Shown piece after piece: positions 17,812 through 25,611 of a stretch of DNA of 64,000 nt. The position numbers and the translations under genes were made by a program. This DNA comes from Pseudarthrobacter sp. PS3-L1. GTDB taxonomy: Bacteria; Actinomycetota; Actinomycetes; Actinomycetales; Micrococcaceae. Location: NCBI RefSeq assembly GCF_030063285.1, contig NZ_JASISU010000002.1, positions 434,001-498,000 on the forward strand, in the 5' to 3' direction. Each line of letters starts with the position of its first letter. The first letter of the stretch is position 1. A model generated the notes under the pieces. It saw only the letters and a list, made by a program, of their open reading frames with translations, did not search any database and had not been told where the DNA came from.

Positions 17812-18942
17812 CTACGGGACGCGGTAGAGCCATTCCTCGGTGCCGAACTTCTCCGCGACGCGGCGCGCGGCGTCGTCAAGCTCCTGCTGTGAGAGTTCGG
17901 TAGCCGTGGCCTCGTACCGTTCCGTGAAGACCTCCGCAATGGCCTCGATGATGGCCTCACGAGCCAATCCGGTCTGGCGCCGCAGCGGATCAACCCGCTT
18001 TTTGGCGCTGCGTGTCCCTTTGTCGGAAAGTTTTTCCTTGCCGATCCGCAGCACGTCAACCATTTTGTCGGCGTCGATGTCGTAGCTCATGGTGACGTGG
18101 TGCAACATTGCGCCATTGGCCAGGCGTTTTTGGGCAGCTCCGCCAATCTTTCCCTGGTCTGTTGCAATGTCATTGAGTGGAACATAGAACGCCTGGATGC
18201 CCAGCTTCTCCAAGGCCGCCATCACCCAGGCGTCCAGGAAAGCATAGGAGTCAGCGAAACTGAGGCCGTCCACGAGCGTCTGTGGCACGTAAATCGAGTA
18301 CGTGATGCAGTTGCCGGCCTCCATGAACATGGCTCCCCCACCGCTGACCCGCCGCACGACACTGATTCCATTGGCGGCAACGCCGGCCGGATCAACCTCG
18401 TTCCGGACGGACTGAAAACTGCCAATCACCACTGACGGTTCTTCCCAGTCCCAGAAGCGCAGGGTGGGATTCCGGTTTCCACTGCCCACCTCTTCGGTGA
18501 GGACCTCGTCCAGGGCAACGTTGACGGCCGTAGGCAGGACCGTGGGCATGATGATGTCCCAGCTGTGATCGCTCCAGCTGGTGGCCTTGGACAGCGCGCG
18601 CCGGACGGTAATGGCGACGGCGGCTGCCGAGAAGCCGAAGAGCACGGCTTCCGGAGGCATGGCCGCCGTCACAGCATCCGCCAGTTGGCTGGCAGACGCC
18701 TCAGCAGGCATCCCGGTCAGTGCCGCGTTAATTAGTTCCAGGGCTTCGTCGGGATCAAGAAAAAAGTCGCCACTGACGGAGACATCCCGGAGTATTCCGT
18801 CACTGACATTCAGGTCAACCACAACGAGTTTTCCGCCAGGAACCTTGTACTCCCCATGCAGGGCGGGGATATCAGCAGCCGAGGGGCCGGATTCCTGGGT
18901 AACGGTGGGATGGAGGACTGCAGCATGCGGATCGAAGGTCAT
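17812..18942 (-). CDS. lplA: lipoate-protein ligase with N-terminal accessory domain
   Basis: 376 residues. The catalytic BPL/LplA domain spans about 130-330: RRVSGGGAMFMEAGN is the substrate loop, and KIGGAAQKR carries the lipoyl-AMP lysine. It attaches lipoate (or octanoate) to E2 or GcvH subunits using ATP. Residues 25-110 (HGEYKVPGGKLVVVDLNV ... DEALELINAALTG) resemble the small accessory domain that normally sits at the C-terminus of LplA or as a separate LplB, so the domain order is swapped. ATG 18942 is the only good start. The terminator of rpmE2 lies 38 bases upstream. Confidence 0.85.
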   Translation of the reverse strand: MTFDPHAAVLHPTVTQESGPSAADIPALHGEYKVPGGKLVVVDLNVSDGILRDVSVSGDFFLDPDEALELINAALTGMPAEASASQLADAVTAAMPPEAVLFGFSAAAVAITVRRALSKATSWSDHSWDIIMPTVLPTAVNVALDEVLTEEVGSGNRNPTLRFWDWEEPSVVIGSFQSVRNEVDPAGVAANGISVVRRVSGGGAMFMEAGNCITYSIYVPQTLVDGLSFADSYAFLDAWVMAALEKLGIQAFYVPLNDIATDQGKIGGAAQKRLANGAMLHHVTMSYDIDADKMVDVLRIGKEKLSDKGTRSAKKRVDPLRRQTGLAREAIIEAIAEVFTERYEATATELSQQELDDAARRVAEKFGTEEWLYRVP

Positions 18943-18980
18943 ACTCCCATGGTCCCCGTAGTGGATTTTATCTCCAAATG

Positions 18981-19018
18981 AGAGAAGGCCCGCACCGTTT
19001 CCGGTGCGGGCCTTCTCT
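18981..19018. terminator. terminator between rpmE2 and lplA
   Basis: A perfect 17-base-pair stem (18981-18997 with 19002-19018, core GAAGGCCCGCACCG) with a 4-base loop. It lies just downstream of rpmE2 on the minus strand and ends its transcript before lplA. No clear T tract follows. Confidence 0.85.
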
Positions 19019-19035
19019 AAGGCTGGGCGAAGATG

Positions 19036-19293
19036 TTACTTCTTGCCGCCGAAGCCCTTGAAGCGTGCGTTGAAGCGCTCGACGCGTCCAGCGGAGTCCA
19101 TGATGCGCTGCTTGCCCGTGTAGAACGGGTGCGACTCGGAGGAGATTTCGACGTCGATGACCGGGTAGGTGTTACCGTCTTCCCACTCGATGGTCTTCTT
19201 GGAACCAACGGTGGACTTGGTCAGGAACTTGGTGCCGGAAGCGAGGTCGTTGAAGACAACCGCTTGGTACTTCGGGTGGATATCAGACTTCAT
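19036..19293 (-). CDS. rpmE2: 50S ribosomal protein L31 type B
   Basis: 85 residues from ATG 19293. AAAGG lies 7 bases upstream of this ATG and only 4 from the ATG at 19296. The sequence [20 protein letters not shown] and HPFYTGKQ is typical of L31. The CxxC zinc-binding pairs of type A are absent, so this is the zinc-independent form, which in many bacteria replaces the zinc form during zinc starvation. I see no convincing Zur box upstream. It is a single-gene transcript with a strong terminator. Confidence 0.95.
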   Translation of the reverse strand: MKSDIHPKYQAVVFNDLASGTKFLTKSTVGSKKTIEWEDGNTYPVIDVEISSESHPFYTGKQRIMDSAGRVERFNARFKGFGGKK

Positions 19294-19445
19294 CATGGGG
19301 CCTTTGTTCGCGGCGCTGGATTTGGCCAGCTGCCAAGTATGAATGGAATGGCCTGCACCGCTGGAACAAATCCTCGCAGTGCTGTAGACCAGCTTTCAAT
19401 ACTAGCCCAAAAAGCTGCGGGACCCATACCGGCCCCGGCACCAGA

Positions 19446-20255
19446 TCAGGTCCGGGGCCTGAGTTCCCAGAAGGCGACCGCCGAGGCCGCTGCCACATTG
19501 AGTGAATCCACGCCGGCCCGCATGGGTATCCTCACGGTGCAGTCCACTGCGGCAAGCGTTGCAGGACTCATCCCAGCCCCTTCGGTGCCAAGGACCAGTG
19601 CCAGGCGCTCCGGTTGGGATGCGGCCAGGACGTCAACGTCTACAGCGTCGTCTGTCAGTTCCAGTGCGGCGACAGTAAACCCACTGCTGCGCAGGACCTC
19701 CAGGTCCTGCGGCCACTGACCCAACCGCACCCACGGGACCTGGAATACGGTACCCATGCTGACACGGACGCTCCGACGGTACAGCGGATCGCCGCAGCGG
19801 GGAGAAATGAGGACAGCGTCGATGTCCAGTGCCGCTGCCGACCGGAAGATAGCCCCCACATTTGTGTGGTCCACAATGTCTTCCAGAACAGCCACACGCC
19901 TGGCACCGGACAGCAGGTCCGCAAGCGCCAACGGGGCAGGGCGGTGCATGGCAGCCATCGCCCCCCGGTGCAGATGGAACCCTGTGATCTCCTCGAGCAG
20001 CTGCGCGCTGCCAACATAGGCAGGAACATCCGGGAACTGATCGAAGACGTCCGCGAGATCATCAGCCCATTTCTCCGCAAGGAAAAAGGACCGCGGCTGG
20101 TGCCCAGCTGCCAGGGCACGGCGCAGGACGCGTGATGATTCTGCAATATACAGGCCTTCAGCCGGCTCGCGAAGCTTGCGGAGGTGAACGTCTGTCAGGT
20201 TGGTGTAATCGGAGACGCGCGGATCCGCTGCAGACTCCAAATAGTGGAAGGGCAC
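19446..20255 (-). CDS. TrmH/SpoU family RNA 2'-O-methyltransferase
   Basis: 269 residues. The C-terminal SPOUT knot domain shows the three SpoU motifs: DHTNVGAIFRSAAAL, LVLGTEGAGMS and IPMRAGVDSLNVAAASAV. An N-terminal substrate-binding domain (LRKLREPAEGLYIAESSRVL) resembles the L30e-like domain of rRNA methyltransferases such as TsnR. It should transfer a methyl group from S-adenosylmethionine to a ribose 2'-OH. Whether the target is 23S rRNA or tRNA cannot be decided. Confidence 0.88.
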   Translation of the reverse strand: MPFHYLESAADPRVSDYTNLTDVHLRKLREPAEGLYIAESSRVLRRALAAGHQPRSFFLAEKWADDLADVFDQFPDVPAYVGSAQLLEEITGFHLHRGAMAAMHRPAPLALADLLSGARRVAVLEDIVDHTNVGAIFRSAAALDIDAVLISPRCGDPLYRRSVRVSMGTVFQVPWVRLGQWPQDLEVLRSSGFTVAALELTDDAVDVDVLAASQPERLALVLGTEGAGMSPATLAAVDCTVRIPMRAGVDSLNVAAASAVAFWELRPRT

Positions 20256-20262
20256 TGGGCCA

Positions 20263-21048
20263 TTATTTCAGGAGGTTTGCCACCATAAAGCCCAGTGCCA
20301 CAAGGCCAAGGGCAAAAATAATGCCGCGAAGCAGCTTGGGTGAGAGCCTGCGGCCCACCCGCGAACCCACCAGCCCACCCACCGTGGAGCTGACGGCAAT
20401 GAGCAGCACCACGAGCCAGTTGATGCGGTCAAAAGCGAAGATCAGATAGGACGTGGCTGCGACCAGATTAACGGCCAGCGTCAGGACGTTCTTCATGGCA
20501 TTGGCGTTCTGGATATTTCCCGCCAAGAAAACCCCGAGGATACCCACCAACAGGATCCCCTGCGCTGCGACGAAGTAGCCGCCATAAACGCCTGCCAGGT
20601 AGATCAGCACCACGAGCAGGATACTACGGCTACGATCCTGGGCTGCCTGGCGCGGGGATTGGTTCCGGGTCTTTACCCAGGATTGCAGGCGCGGCTGGAA
20701 GAACACCATCAGCAGCGCCACGACCAGCAACACCGGCGCGACGTAGGCGAACACCTGCTCAGGAAGGTGCAGCAGCAGCCAGGCACCCGTCAGGCCACCC
20801 AAGACAGATGCCGGAAGAAGCCTCAGGAGCTGGCGCCCCCGGCCCTTGAGCTCCTTGCGATAGCCCCAGGCGGCAGCACCTGTTCCAGCAACAAGGCCCA
20901 TAGCGTTGCTCATGGACGCTACAACGGGAGCGACCCCGAGTGCTATCAGGACCGGGAAGGTCACCAGCGTGCCGGAGCCCACCACCGCGTTGATAGTTCC
21001 GGCCCAGAGACCAGCAATAAAAACAAAGACACTACTGAGGAAATCCAC
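20263..21048 (-). CDS. TauE/SafE (YfcA-like) permease
   Basis: A 261-residue membrane protein with eight likely transmembrane segments in two homologous halves. It has the family start GTINAVVGSGTLVTFPVLIALG and the second-half repeat GVYGGYFVAAQGILLVGILG. The family includes exporters of sulfite, sulfonates and related anions; the substrate here is unknown. It ends 7 bases before the methyltransferase start and begins 15 bases after the ABC ATPase stop, so the three may be co-transcribed. Confidence 0.85.
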   Translation of the reverse strand: MDFLSSVFVFIAGLWAGTINAVVGSGTLVTFPVLIALGVAPVVASMSNAMGLVAGTGAAAWGYRKELKGRGRQLLRLLPASVLGGLTGAWLLLHLPEQVFAYVAPVLLVVALLMVFFQPRLQSWVKTRNQSPRQAAQDRSRSILLVVLIYLAGVYGGYFVAAQGILLVGILGVFLAGNIQNANAMKNVLTLAVNLVAATSYLIFAFDRINWLVVLLIAVSSTVGGLVGSRVGRRLSPKLLRGIIFALGLVALGFMVANLLK

Positions 21049-21063
21049 TGCGGGAGGAGCAGG

Positions 21064-21849
21064 TCAGCGGCGGGCTGTGGCGGAATACCGTCCGGCGACG
21101 GAGCTGACCTCCAGGGGCAGCCCAAAAGCCTGGCTGAGCTTTTCTTCGGTGAGAACCGCCGTGATGGGACCGGCAGCCACGACTTCAGCGTCGCGGAGGA
21201 GCAGAGCGTGGGTGAACCCCGGCGGAACTTCTTCCAGGTGATGGGTCACCAAGACAATTGCCGGGGACTCGTCGTCGAGCGCCAGGGTGCTGAGGCGTTG
21301 GACCAGGTCCTCACGCCCCGCGAGATCCAGACCAGCGCCAGGCTCATCAAGGAGCAGCAGCTCAGGATCGGTCATCAGGGCACGGGCAATCTGCACCCGC
21401 TTGCGCTCTCCCTCGGACAGGGATGCGAAGGGCCGGTTGAGGAACGTTCCCATTCCCCAGTCGTTCAGAAGGGCGAAGGCCCGGCGCTCGTCGCTCTTCT
21501 CGTAGCCCTCGCGCCAGCGTCCCGTGACGCCGTAGGCGGCAGTGACGACCACGTTGAGAACCGTCTCGTGCTCCGGGATCTGCTGGGCCAAGGAAGCTGA
21601 GGAGAGGCCGATCCTGGGGCGAAGCTCAAAGACATCAACAGCTCCAAGGACCTCCTCCAGGATGCCCGCAACGCCGCTGGTCGGATGCAGACGTGCAGCG
21701 GCCACCTGCAGGAGCGTGGTCTTACCCGCGCCGTTGGGGCCGAGAACTACCCAGCGCTCACCCTCTTTAACCTGCCAGTTCACTTTGTCCAGCAGGGTTT
21801 TCGACCCACGGACAACGCTAACTGCGGCCATTTCCAGAACATCACTCAT
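21064..21849 (-). CDS. ABC transporter ATP-binding protein (stand-alone)
   Basis: 261 residues from ATG 21849 (MSDVLEMAAVSVVRG). The longer frame to 21948 adds a non-family N-terminus and is not preferred. Walker A is GPNGAGKTT, the ABC signature is LSEGERKRVQIARAL, Walker B is LLLLDEPGAGLD, and the H-loop is VTHHLEEVP. It resembles soluble ModF/YlmA-like ATPases. No permease of its own lies adjacent, and the neighbouring TauE-type protein is not an ABC permease. The substrate or function is unknown. Confidence 0.85.
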   Translation of the reverse strand: MSDVLEMAAVSVVRGSKTLLDKVNWQVKEGERWVVLGPNGAGKTTLLQVAAARLHPTSGVAGILEEVLGAVDVFELRPRIGLSSASLAQQIPEHETVLNVVVTAAYGVTGRWREGYEKSDERRAFALLNDWGMGTFLNRPFASLSEGERKRVQIARALMTDPELLLLDEPGAGLDLAGREDLVQRLSTLALDDESPAIVLVTHHLEEVPPGFTHALLLRDAEVVAAGPITAVLTEEKLSQAFGLPLEVSSVAGRYSATARR

Positions 21850-21955
21850 AGGAATAGACACTAGGACAAAACGGCAGTCGACTGATAACCCACCACTGTG
21901 AAAACGGACCAGACAGTGATCACGCAATGATTCCGGGCCATTGATCACTGCTGGC

Positions 21956-21961
21956 TAGGAT
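21956..21961 (+). promoter_or_regulatory. -10-like hexamer for leaderless serB
   Basis: TAGGAT is followed by 6 bases and then ATG 21968, so the predicted transcription start falls on the start codon. No Shine-Dalgarno sequence is present. Confidence 0.45.
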
Positions 21962-21967
21962 TGACGC

Positions 21968-22891
21968 ATGACAAGTTACGTAACCGTGGTGTGCACCGGA
22001 CGGACAATTTCCGTGGGCCAGCAGCAAGAACTGATGAAGGTCATCCGGGGCGCCGGAGCCACCGTCGAAACGGAGGCGAGCACGGGTGATGACCGCTTCC
22101 AGGTGCGTACCATCGAAACAGTTGTCCCTGCCGGGTCCGGGGAAGATTCGCCTGACGGGGGAAACCTCGCAGCAGCTATTCACAAGCTTCGAGCCGCCCT
22201 CCGGGATGCCGAGTGGCCCGACATCGATATCACCGTGGTGCCCACTGTGCTCCGCCAGGCTGGGCGGAAGCTCCTGGTGATGGATGTGGATTCGACACTG
22301 ATCCAGCAGGAAGTCATCGAACTGCTTGCCGACTACGCAGGCAAGAAAGATGAAGTTGCTGCAGTCACTGAGGCCGCAATGCGCGGTGAGCTCGACTTCG
22401 CCCAGAGCCTGCACGCCCGTGTAGCCACCCTCGCAGGGCTCCCCCTTGATGTCATCGGCAAAGTCCAGGGCGAGATCATGCTCAGCGACGGGGCCGCGAC
22501 ACTGGTAGCGGCTTTCCACGCGGCCGGGCACGCCGTGGGGGTCGTTTCTGGTGGCTTCAATCAGATCCTGGAGCCGCTGGCACGTGACCTCGAGCTCGAC
22601 TACTGGCAGGCCAACGATTTGGAGATCGTTGATGGATTCCTGACCGGGAAGGTCCTTGGCGCTGTCATAGACCGCGCAGCCAAGGAAACGTATCTACGGC
22701 AGTGGGCAGCAACAGAGGGTATTGCCATGGCGGACACCATCGCCGTGGGGGACGGCGCCAACGACCTGGACATGCTGGAAGCAGCAGGGCTGGGTATCGC
22801 GTTCAACGCCAAACCGGCTGTGCGCCGCGCAGCAGACGCTGCCCTCAACCTTCCGTTCCTCGACGCTGTGCGGCACGTAGCGGGCGTTTGA
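21968..22891 (+). CDS. serB: phosphoserine phosphatase
   Basis: A 307-residue HAD-family phosphatase. The catalytic DxDST motif is in MDVDSTLIQQEVIEL (about residue 95), motif II is in VVSGGFNQ, and GDGANDLDML supplies the metal-binding Asp pair. The N-terminal 90 residues form an ACT-like regulatory domain as in long SerB proteins. It removes phosphate from O-phosphoserine in the last step of serine synthesis. It is a single gene, probably leaderless, with a bidirectional terminator about 170 bases downstream. Confidence 0.93.
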   Translation: MTSYVTVVCTGRTISVGQQQELMKVIRGAGATVETEASTGDDRFQVRTIETVVPAGSGEDSPDGGNLAAAIHKLRAALRDAEWPDIDITVVPTVLRQAGRKLLVMDVDSTLIQQEVIELLADYAGKKDEVAAVTEAAMRGELDFAQSLHARVATLAGLPLDVIGKVQGEIMLSDGAATLVAAFHAAGHAVGVVSGGFNQILEPLARDLELDYWQANDLEIVDGFLTGKVLGAVIDRAAKETYLRQWAATEGIAMADTIAVGDGANDLDMLEAAGLGIAFNAKPAVRRAADAALNLPFLDAVRHVAGV

Positions 22892-23063
22892 CCTGCAAGC
22901 GGTCCAGGCCACCTACCGCGGGGCGTTGATGATGCGGGAGACGGTCAGGCCGCGTTCAGGGTGCGAGGAGTTGAGGACTTGATGGCATTCTTGCAGTCAG
23001 TGGTGGTGACGAAGCGCTCGAGCCGGTCGGCGAAGGCCTGTGGTGCGTGGTGTGGTTACTCCT
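22892..23063. other. gene-free stretch, possible decayed coding remnant
   Basis: No complete gene is seen. On the minus strand two short frames read like protein but lack starts: one ends as FADRLERFVTTTDCKN... (stop near 22951), the other as CHQVLNSSHPERGLTVSR... (stop near 22914). Together they could be one gene broken by a frameshift. I cannot name the family. Confidence 0.3.
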
Positions 23064-23099
23064 GAAGAAGTCCCGCCCCAACTGGGACGGGACTTCTTC
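23064..23099. terminator. bidirectional terminator between serB and SDR gene
   Basis: A 16-base-pair stem with one mismatch (GAAGAAGTCCCGCCCC with GGGACGGGACTTCTTC), loop AACT, lies between two convergent genes. GAAGAAG arms give T-rich ends (CTTCTTC) in both directions. Confidence 0.8.
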
Positions 23100-23119
23100 G
23101 GACGATGCCGAAGGGCGTG

Positions 23120-23872
23120 TTACTCGGCGCTCTTGCCGAAGTAGTCCGAACCACCTGCGTATTCGGTGTGTCCGGGCTCGACGTCAGCCGTCGCCATAGC
23201 CGCTACGACGGCCGCAAACTCCTCGACCGAGTAGAGCTTTCCGGCCTCCGCGCGACGGGCCTCGATGGCCCCGGGGTTGGACCTGTCGAGCAGCGTAGCT
23301 GTCACGGTGCCTTCGATCATGTCACCGGAGACCACCACCAGCGTGATGCCCTTCTCCGCAAGGCCCGGGACGAGTTCGCGTAGCGCATCCTCACCCGCCC
23401 GCTTGCTACGGGCCACCTGTTCGTATTCGGGCATGGTGGGAACAGAATTGATGAAGTGTGCCTGATGGCTCGTTACAAAGACTACGCGGGAACCGTCGTT
23501 CATCAGCGGTACAGCAGCGTTGAGCATGCTCACCTGCGCATCCCTGTTGAGCTTGAGGGCATAACCCTCGCCAAGGGTGGTTTCCATTCCACCGGATGCG
23601 TTCAGGACCAGGACGTCGAGTGAACCAAAGTTCTCCATTGCCGCGCTGGCAAGGGCGTGAACGCCCTCCTCTGTGGTCAGATCCGCGCCAACAGCCGCCG
23701 CCCGGCCTCCGGCGGCCTCAATACCTGCCACCACCTTGTTCGCCCGGGGTGCCTTCTGGCGGTAGTTCACAATGATTCCGGCGCCCTCGCCAGCTAGGAT
23801 CTTGGCGACCTCGGCGCCAATGCCCCGCGATGATCCGGTGACGATTGCGGTCTTGTTGTCCAGCAGGCCCAT
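23120..23872 (-). CDS. SDR oxidoreductase with Tyr-x6-Lys active site
   Basis: 250 residues from ATG 23872, which has GGGAG 5 bases upstream. The nucleotide loop TGSSRGIG is classical, but the active site reads YEQVARSK, a Tyr-x6-Lys spacing instead of YxxxK. Known enzymes with this spacing are the enoyl-ACP reductases FabL (which also has TGSSRG) and FabI/InhA. NAS replaces NAG (LNASGG), and the C-terminus ends with an EYAGGSDYF segment. It follows fabG by 121 bases on the same strand, like the mycobacterial mabA-inhA pair. It may be an enoyl reductase or an unrelated atypical SDR; the first is inference. Confidence 0.75.
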   Translation of the reverse strand: MGLLDNKTAIVTGSSRGIGAEVAKILAGEGAGIIVNYRQKAPRANKVVAGIEAAGGRAAAVGADLTTEEGVHALASAAMENFGSLDVLVLNASGGMETTLGEGYALKLNRDAQVSMLNAAVPLMNDGSRVVFVTSHQAHFINSVPTMPEYEQVARSKRAGEDALRELVPGLAEKGITLVVVSGDMIEGTVTATLLDRSNPGAIEARRAEAGKLYSVEEFAAVVAAMATADVEPGHTEYAGGSDYFGKSAE

Positions 23873-23993
23873 ATGAGCTCCCTTGTTCGAAAAGTGCAGT
23901 TGTCGGCTGTTGTTCATCATGCCAGCGGATCGCCATTGAGAACCTTGTAGGGCATCAACAAAGAAAACCCGCCGCGTTTCGTGCAGGCGGACC

Positions 23994-24719
23994 CTAGTGG
24001 CCCATTCCAAGTCCACCATCCACCGGGATGACAGCCCCAGAGATATAGGCCGCCTCATCACTGGAGATCCACCGCACCACGTTGGCAACCTCGGAGGCGT
24101 CGGCAAATCGGCCGGCAGGGACCTTGGACAGGTAATCCTTCTGCGTCGCTTCAGGTAGTTCGGCAGTCATGTCCGTGTTGATGAACCCCGGAGCCACAAC
24201 GTTGGCCGTGATGCCCCGGGAACCCAGCTCACGAGTGAGGGACCGGGCAATACCCACCAGGCCAGCCTTCGATGCCGAGTAGTTGATCTGCCCGGGCGCT
24301 CCGTAGAGCCCCGAGACTGAGGAAATGAGGACCACACGTCCCCTCCGCATTTTCATCATTCCCTTGGCCGCGCGCTTGATGACACGGAACGCACCTGTGA
24401 GGTTGGTATCGAGGACCGAGGTGAAGTCGTCCTCGCTCATGCGGATCAGGAGCGTGTCGCGGGTAATACCAGCATTGGCTACCAGTACCTCGACCGGACC
24501 GTGCGCGGCTTCCACCTGCGCAAACGCAGCATCAACAGAATCGTTGTCTGTGACGTCGGCGACAACCCCCAGGATGCCGTCCGGCAGTGCGGACTCACTG
24601 CGGTACGTGACGGCTACTTTGTCTCCGTTGGCCAGGAAAGACTCGGCGATGGCCAGGCCAATTCCCCTGTTTCCTCCCGTGACCAGCACACTGCGGGGGG
24701 CGGATACTGCTTCAGGCAT
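23994..24719 (-). CDS. fabG: 3-oxoacyl-ACP reductase
   Basis: 241 residues from ATG 24719, with GGAG 6 bases upstream. A classical SDR: TGGNRGIG, NAGITRD, then Ser in ISSVSGLYG and YSASK, and a C-terminal IPVDGGLGMGH. The sequence is close to actinobacterial FabG1/MabA. It reduces 3-oxoacyl-ACP with NADPH in fatty acid elongation. An SDR with enoyl-reductase-like spacing follows downstream. It diverges from the DUF3099 gene. Confidence 0.92.
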   Translation of the reverse strand: MPEAVSAPRSVLVTGGNRGIGLAIAESFLANGDKVAVTYRSESALPDGILGVVADVTDNDSVDAAFAQVEAAHGPVEVLVANAGITRDTLLIRMSEDDFTSVLDTNLTGAFRVIKRAAKGMMKMRRGRVVLISSVSGLYGAPGQINYSASKAGLVGIARSLTRELGSRGITANVVAPGFINTDMTAELPEATQKDYLSKVPAGRFADASEVANVVRWISSDEAAYISGAVIPVDGGLGMGH

Positions 24720-24856
24720 TAAATTCTCCAGGTTTTTACGGCGCTCTGGCGCAGGGTGAAAGTGATTTCCTGCCTTCGATCCTATCCTCCGTTTTGGGCG
24801 GTACCGCTGATGGTGAGATAATTGGCAAGCAGCCTTTGGAGCGTGATAAGTCTTCC

Positions 24857-25345
24857 ATGACCACCAACCACCACACCGGCCCCGCCGTGCCTGAGGAGCA
24901 TCTCCGCTCCGGCACACGGCCTGAGGTCCAAAGTATTTCCGATGCAGGTTCGTCCCAGTCAGTAGAAATTCACCAGCGCATGGTCAAATATGCCCTGGCC
25001 ATGGGCATCCGCATTGTTTGCCTGATCCTGATCTTTGTTGTTGACGGCTGGTTCAAGATCATTGTTGTTGCCGGCGCCGTGTTCATCCCCTGGTTTGCCG
25101 TTATTCTGGCAAACGGGAGCGACCAATCCGAGTTCCACAGCGACACGCTGCTGGATGCTGCCCCCTTGAATCAGATTGAGGCAGCCCCAGAACCTGGCAC
25201 AGCCGAGCCTGAGGGCCCGCTCATCCTGCAGGGCGAGCTTGTCGATGAGGACTCCTTCGAGGACGAACCCCACGACGGTCGCAGCGAACAAGCAGACGAT
25301 GATCCGACAAATGATCCCACCACAGTCCGGAAGTTCCCGCAGTAA
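24857..25345 (+). CDS. DUF3099 membrane protein
   Basis: 162 residues from ATG 24857. Two hydrophobic segments (about residues 50-90: MGIRIVCLILIFVVDGWF and IIVVAGAVFIPWFAVILANG) match the DUF3099 core. The N-terminus is hydrophilic, and the C-terminal 70 residues are acidic and probably disordered. The function of the family is unknown. Its stop overlaps the next gene's start (TAATG), followed directly by SURF1, which suggests a link to the membrane or respiratory assembly. Confidence 0.75.
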   Translation: MTTNHHTGPAVPEEHLRSGTRPEVQSISDAGSSQSVEIHQRMVKYALAMGIRIVCLILIFVVDGWFKIIVVAGAVFIPWFAVILANGSDQSEFHSDTLLDAAPLNQIEAAPEPGTAEPEGPLILQGELVDEDSFEDEPHDGRSEQADDDPTNDPTTVRKFPQ

Positions 25346-25611
25346 TGAATATTTTCGACCTCGCCGCCGGGACAAACCTGGACCAGGACGCACCCCGGAC
25401 CACATGTTCGAGGAAGGCCTGCCGAACAGAAGCACAGTGGCAGCTCCTCTGGAACAATCCCAAGATCCACACACCGGAACGGCGTAAAATCTGGCTGGCC
25501 TGCCCCGAGCATCGGACCTGGCTTGAGGACTACCTCCAGACGCGTGGCCTCTTCAAGGAGGCCAGGCCCATGCCAGGGGACGCGCACTCCGACCCTGAGG
25601 GAGGGAACTGA
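25345..25611 (+). CDS. small Cys/His-rich protein upstream of SURF1
   Basis: 88 residues. A CX4C pair (CSRKAC) near residue 22 and a CX2H pair (CPEH) near 53 could bind one zinc or copper ion; the stretch between is Trp-rich and basic (LLWNNP, HTPERRKIWLAC). It overlaps the DUF3099 stop by one base and stops directly against the SURF1 start codon, so expression is tightly coupled to both. Similar proteins occur in other actinobacteria, to my knowledge without an assigned function. A role in cytochrome oxidase assembly is suggested only by context. Confidence 0.75.
   Translation: MNIFDLAAGTNLDQDAPRTTCSRKACRTEAQWQLLWNNPKIHTPERRKIWLACPEHRTWLEDYLQTRGLFKEARPMPGDAHSDPEGGN

Noticed and set aside
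19297-19445. Zur box upstream of rpmE2
   Set aside because: The zinc-free L31 made this worth looking for, but no AT-rich inverted repeat of Zur type is visible.
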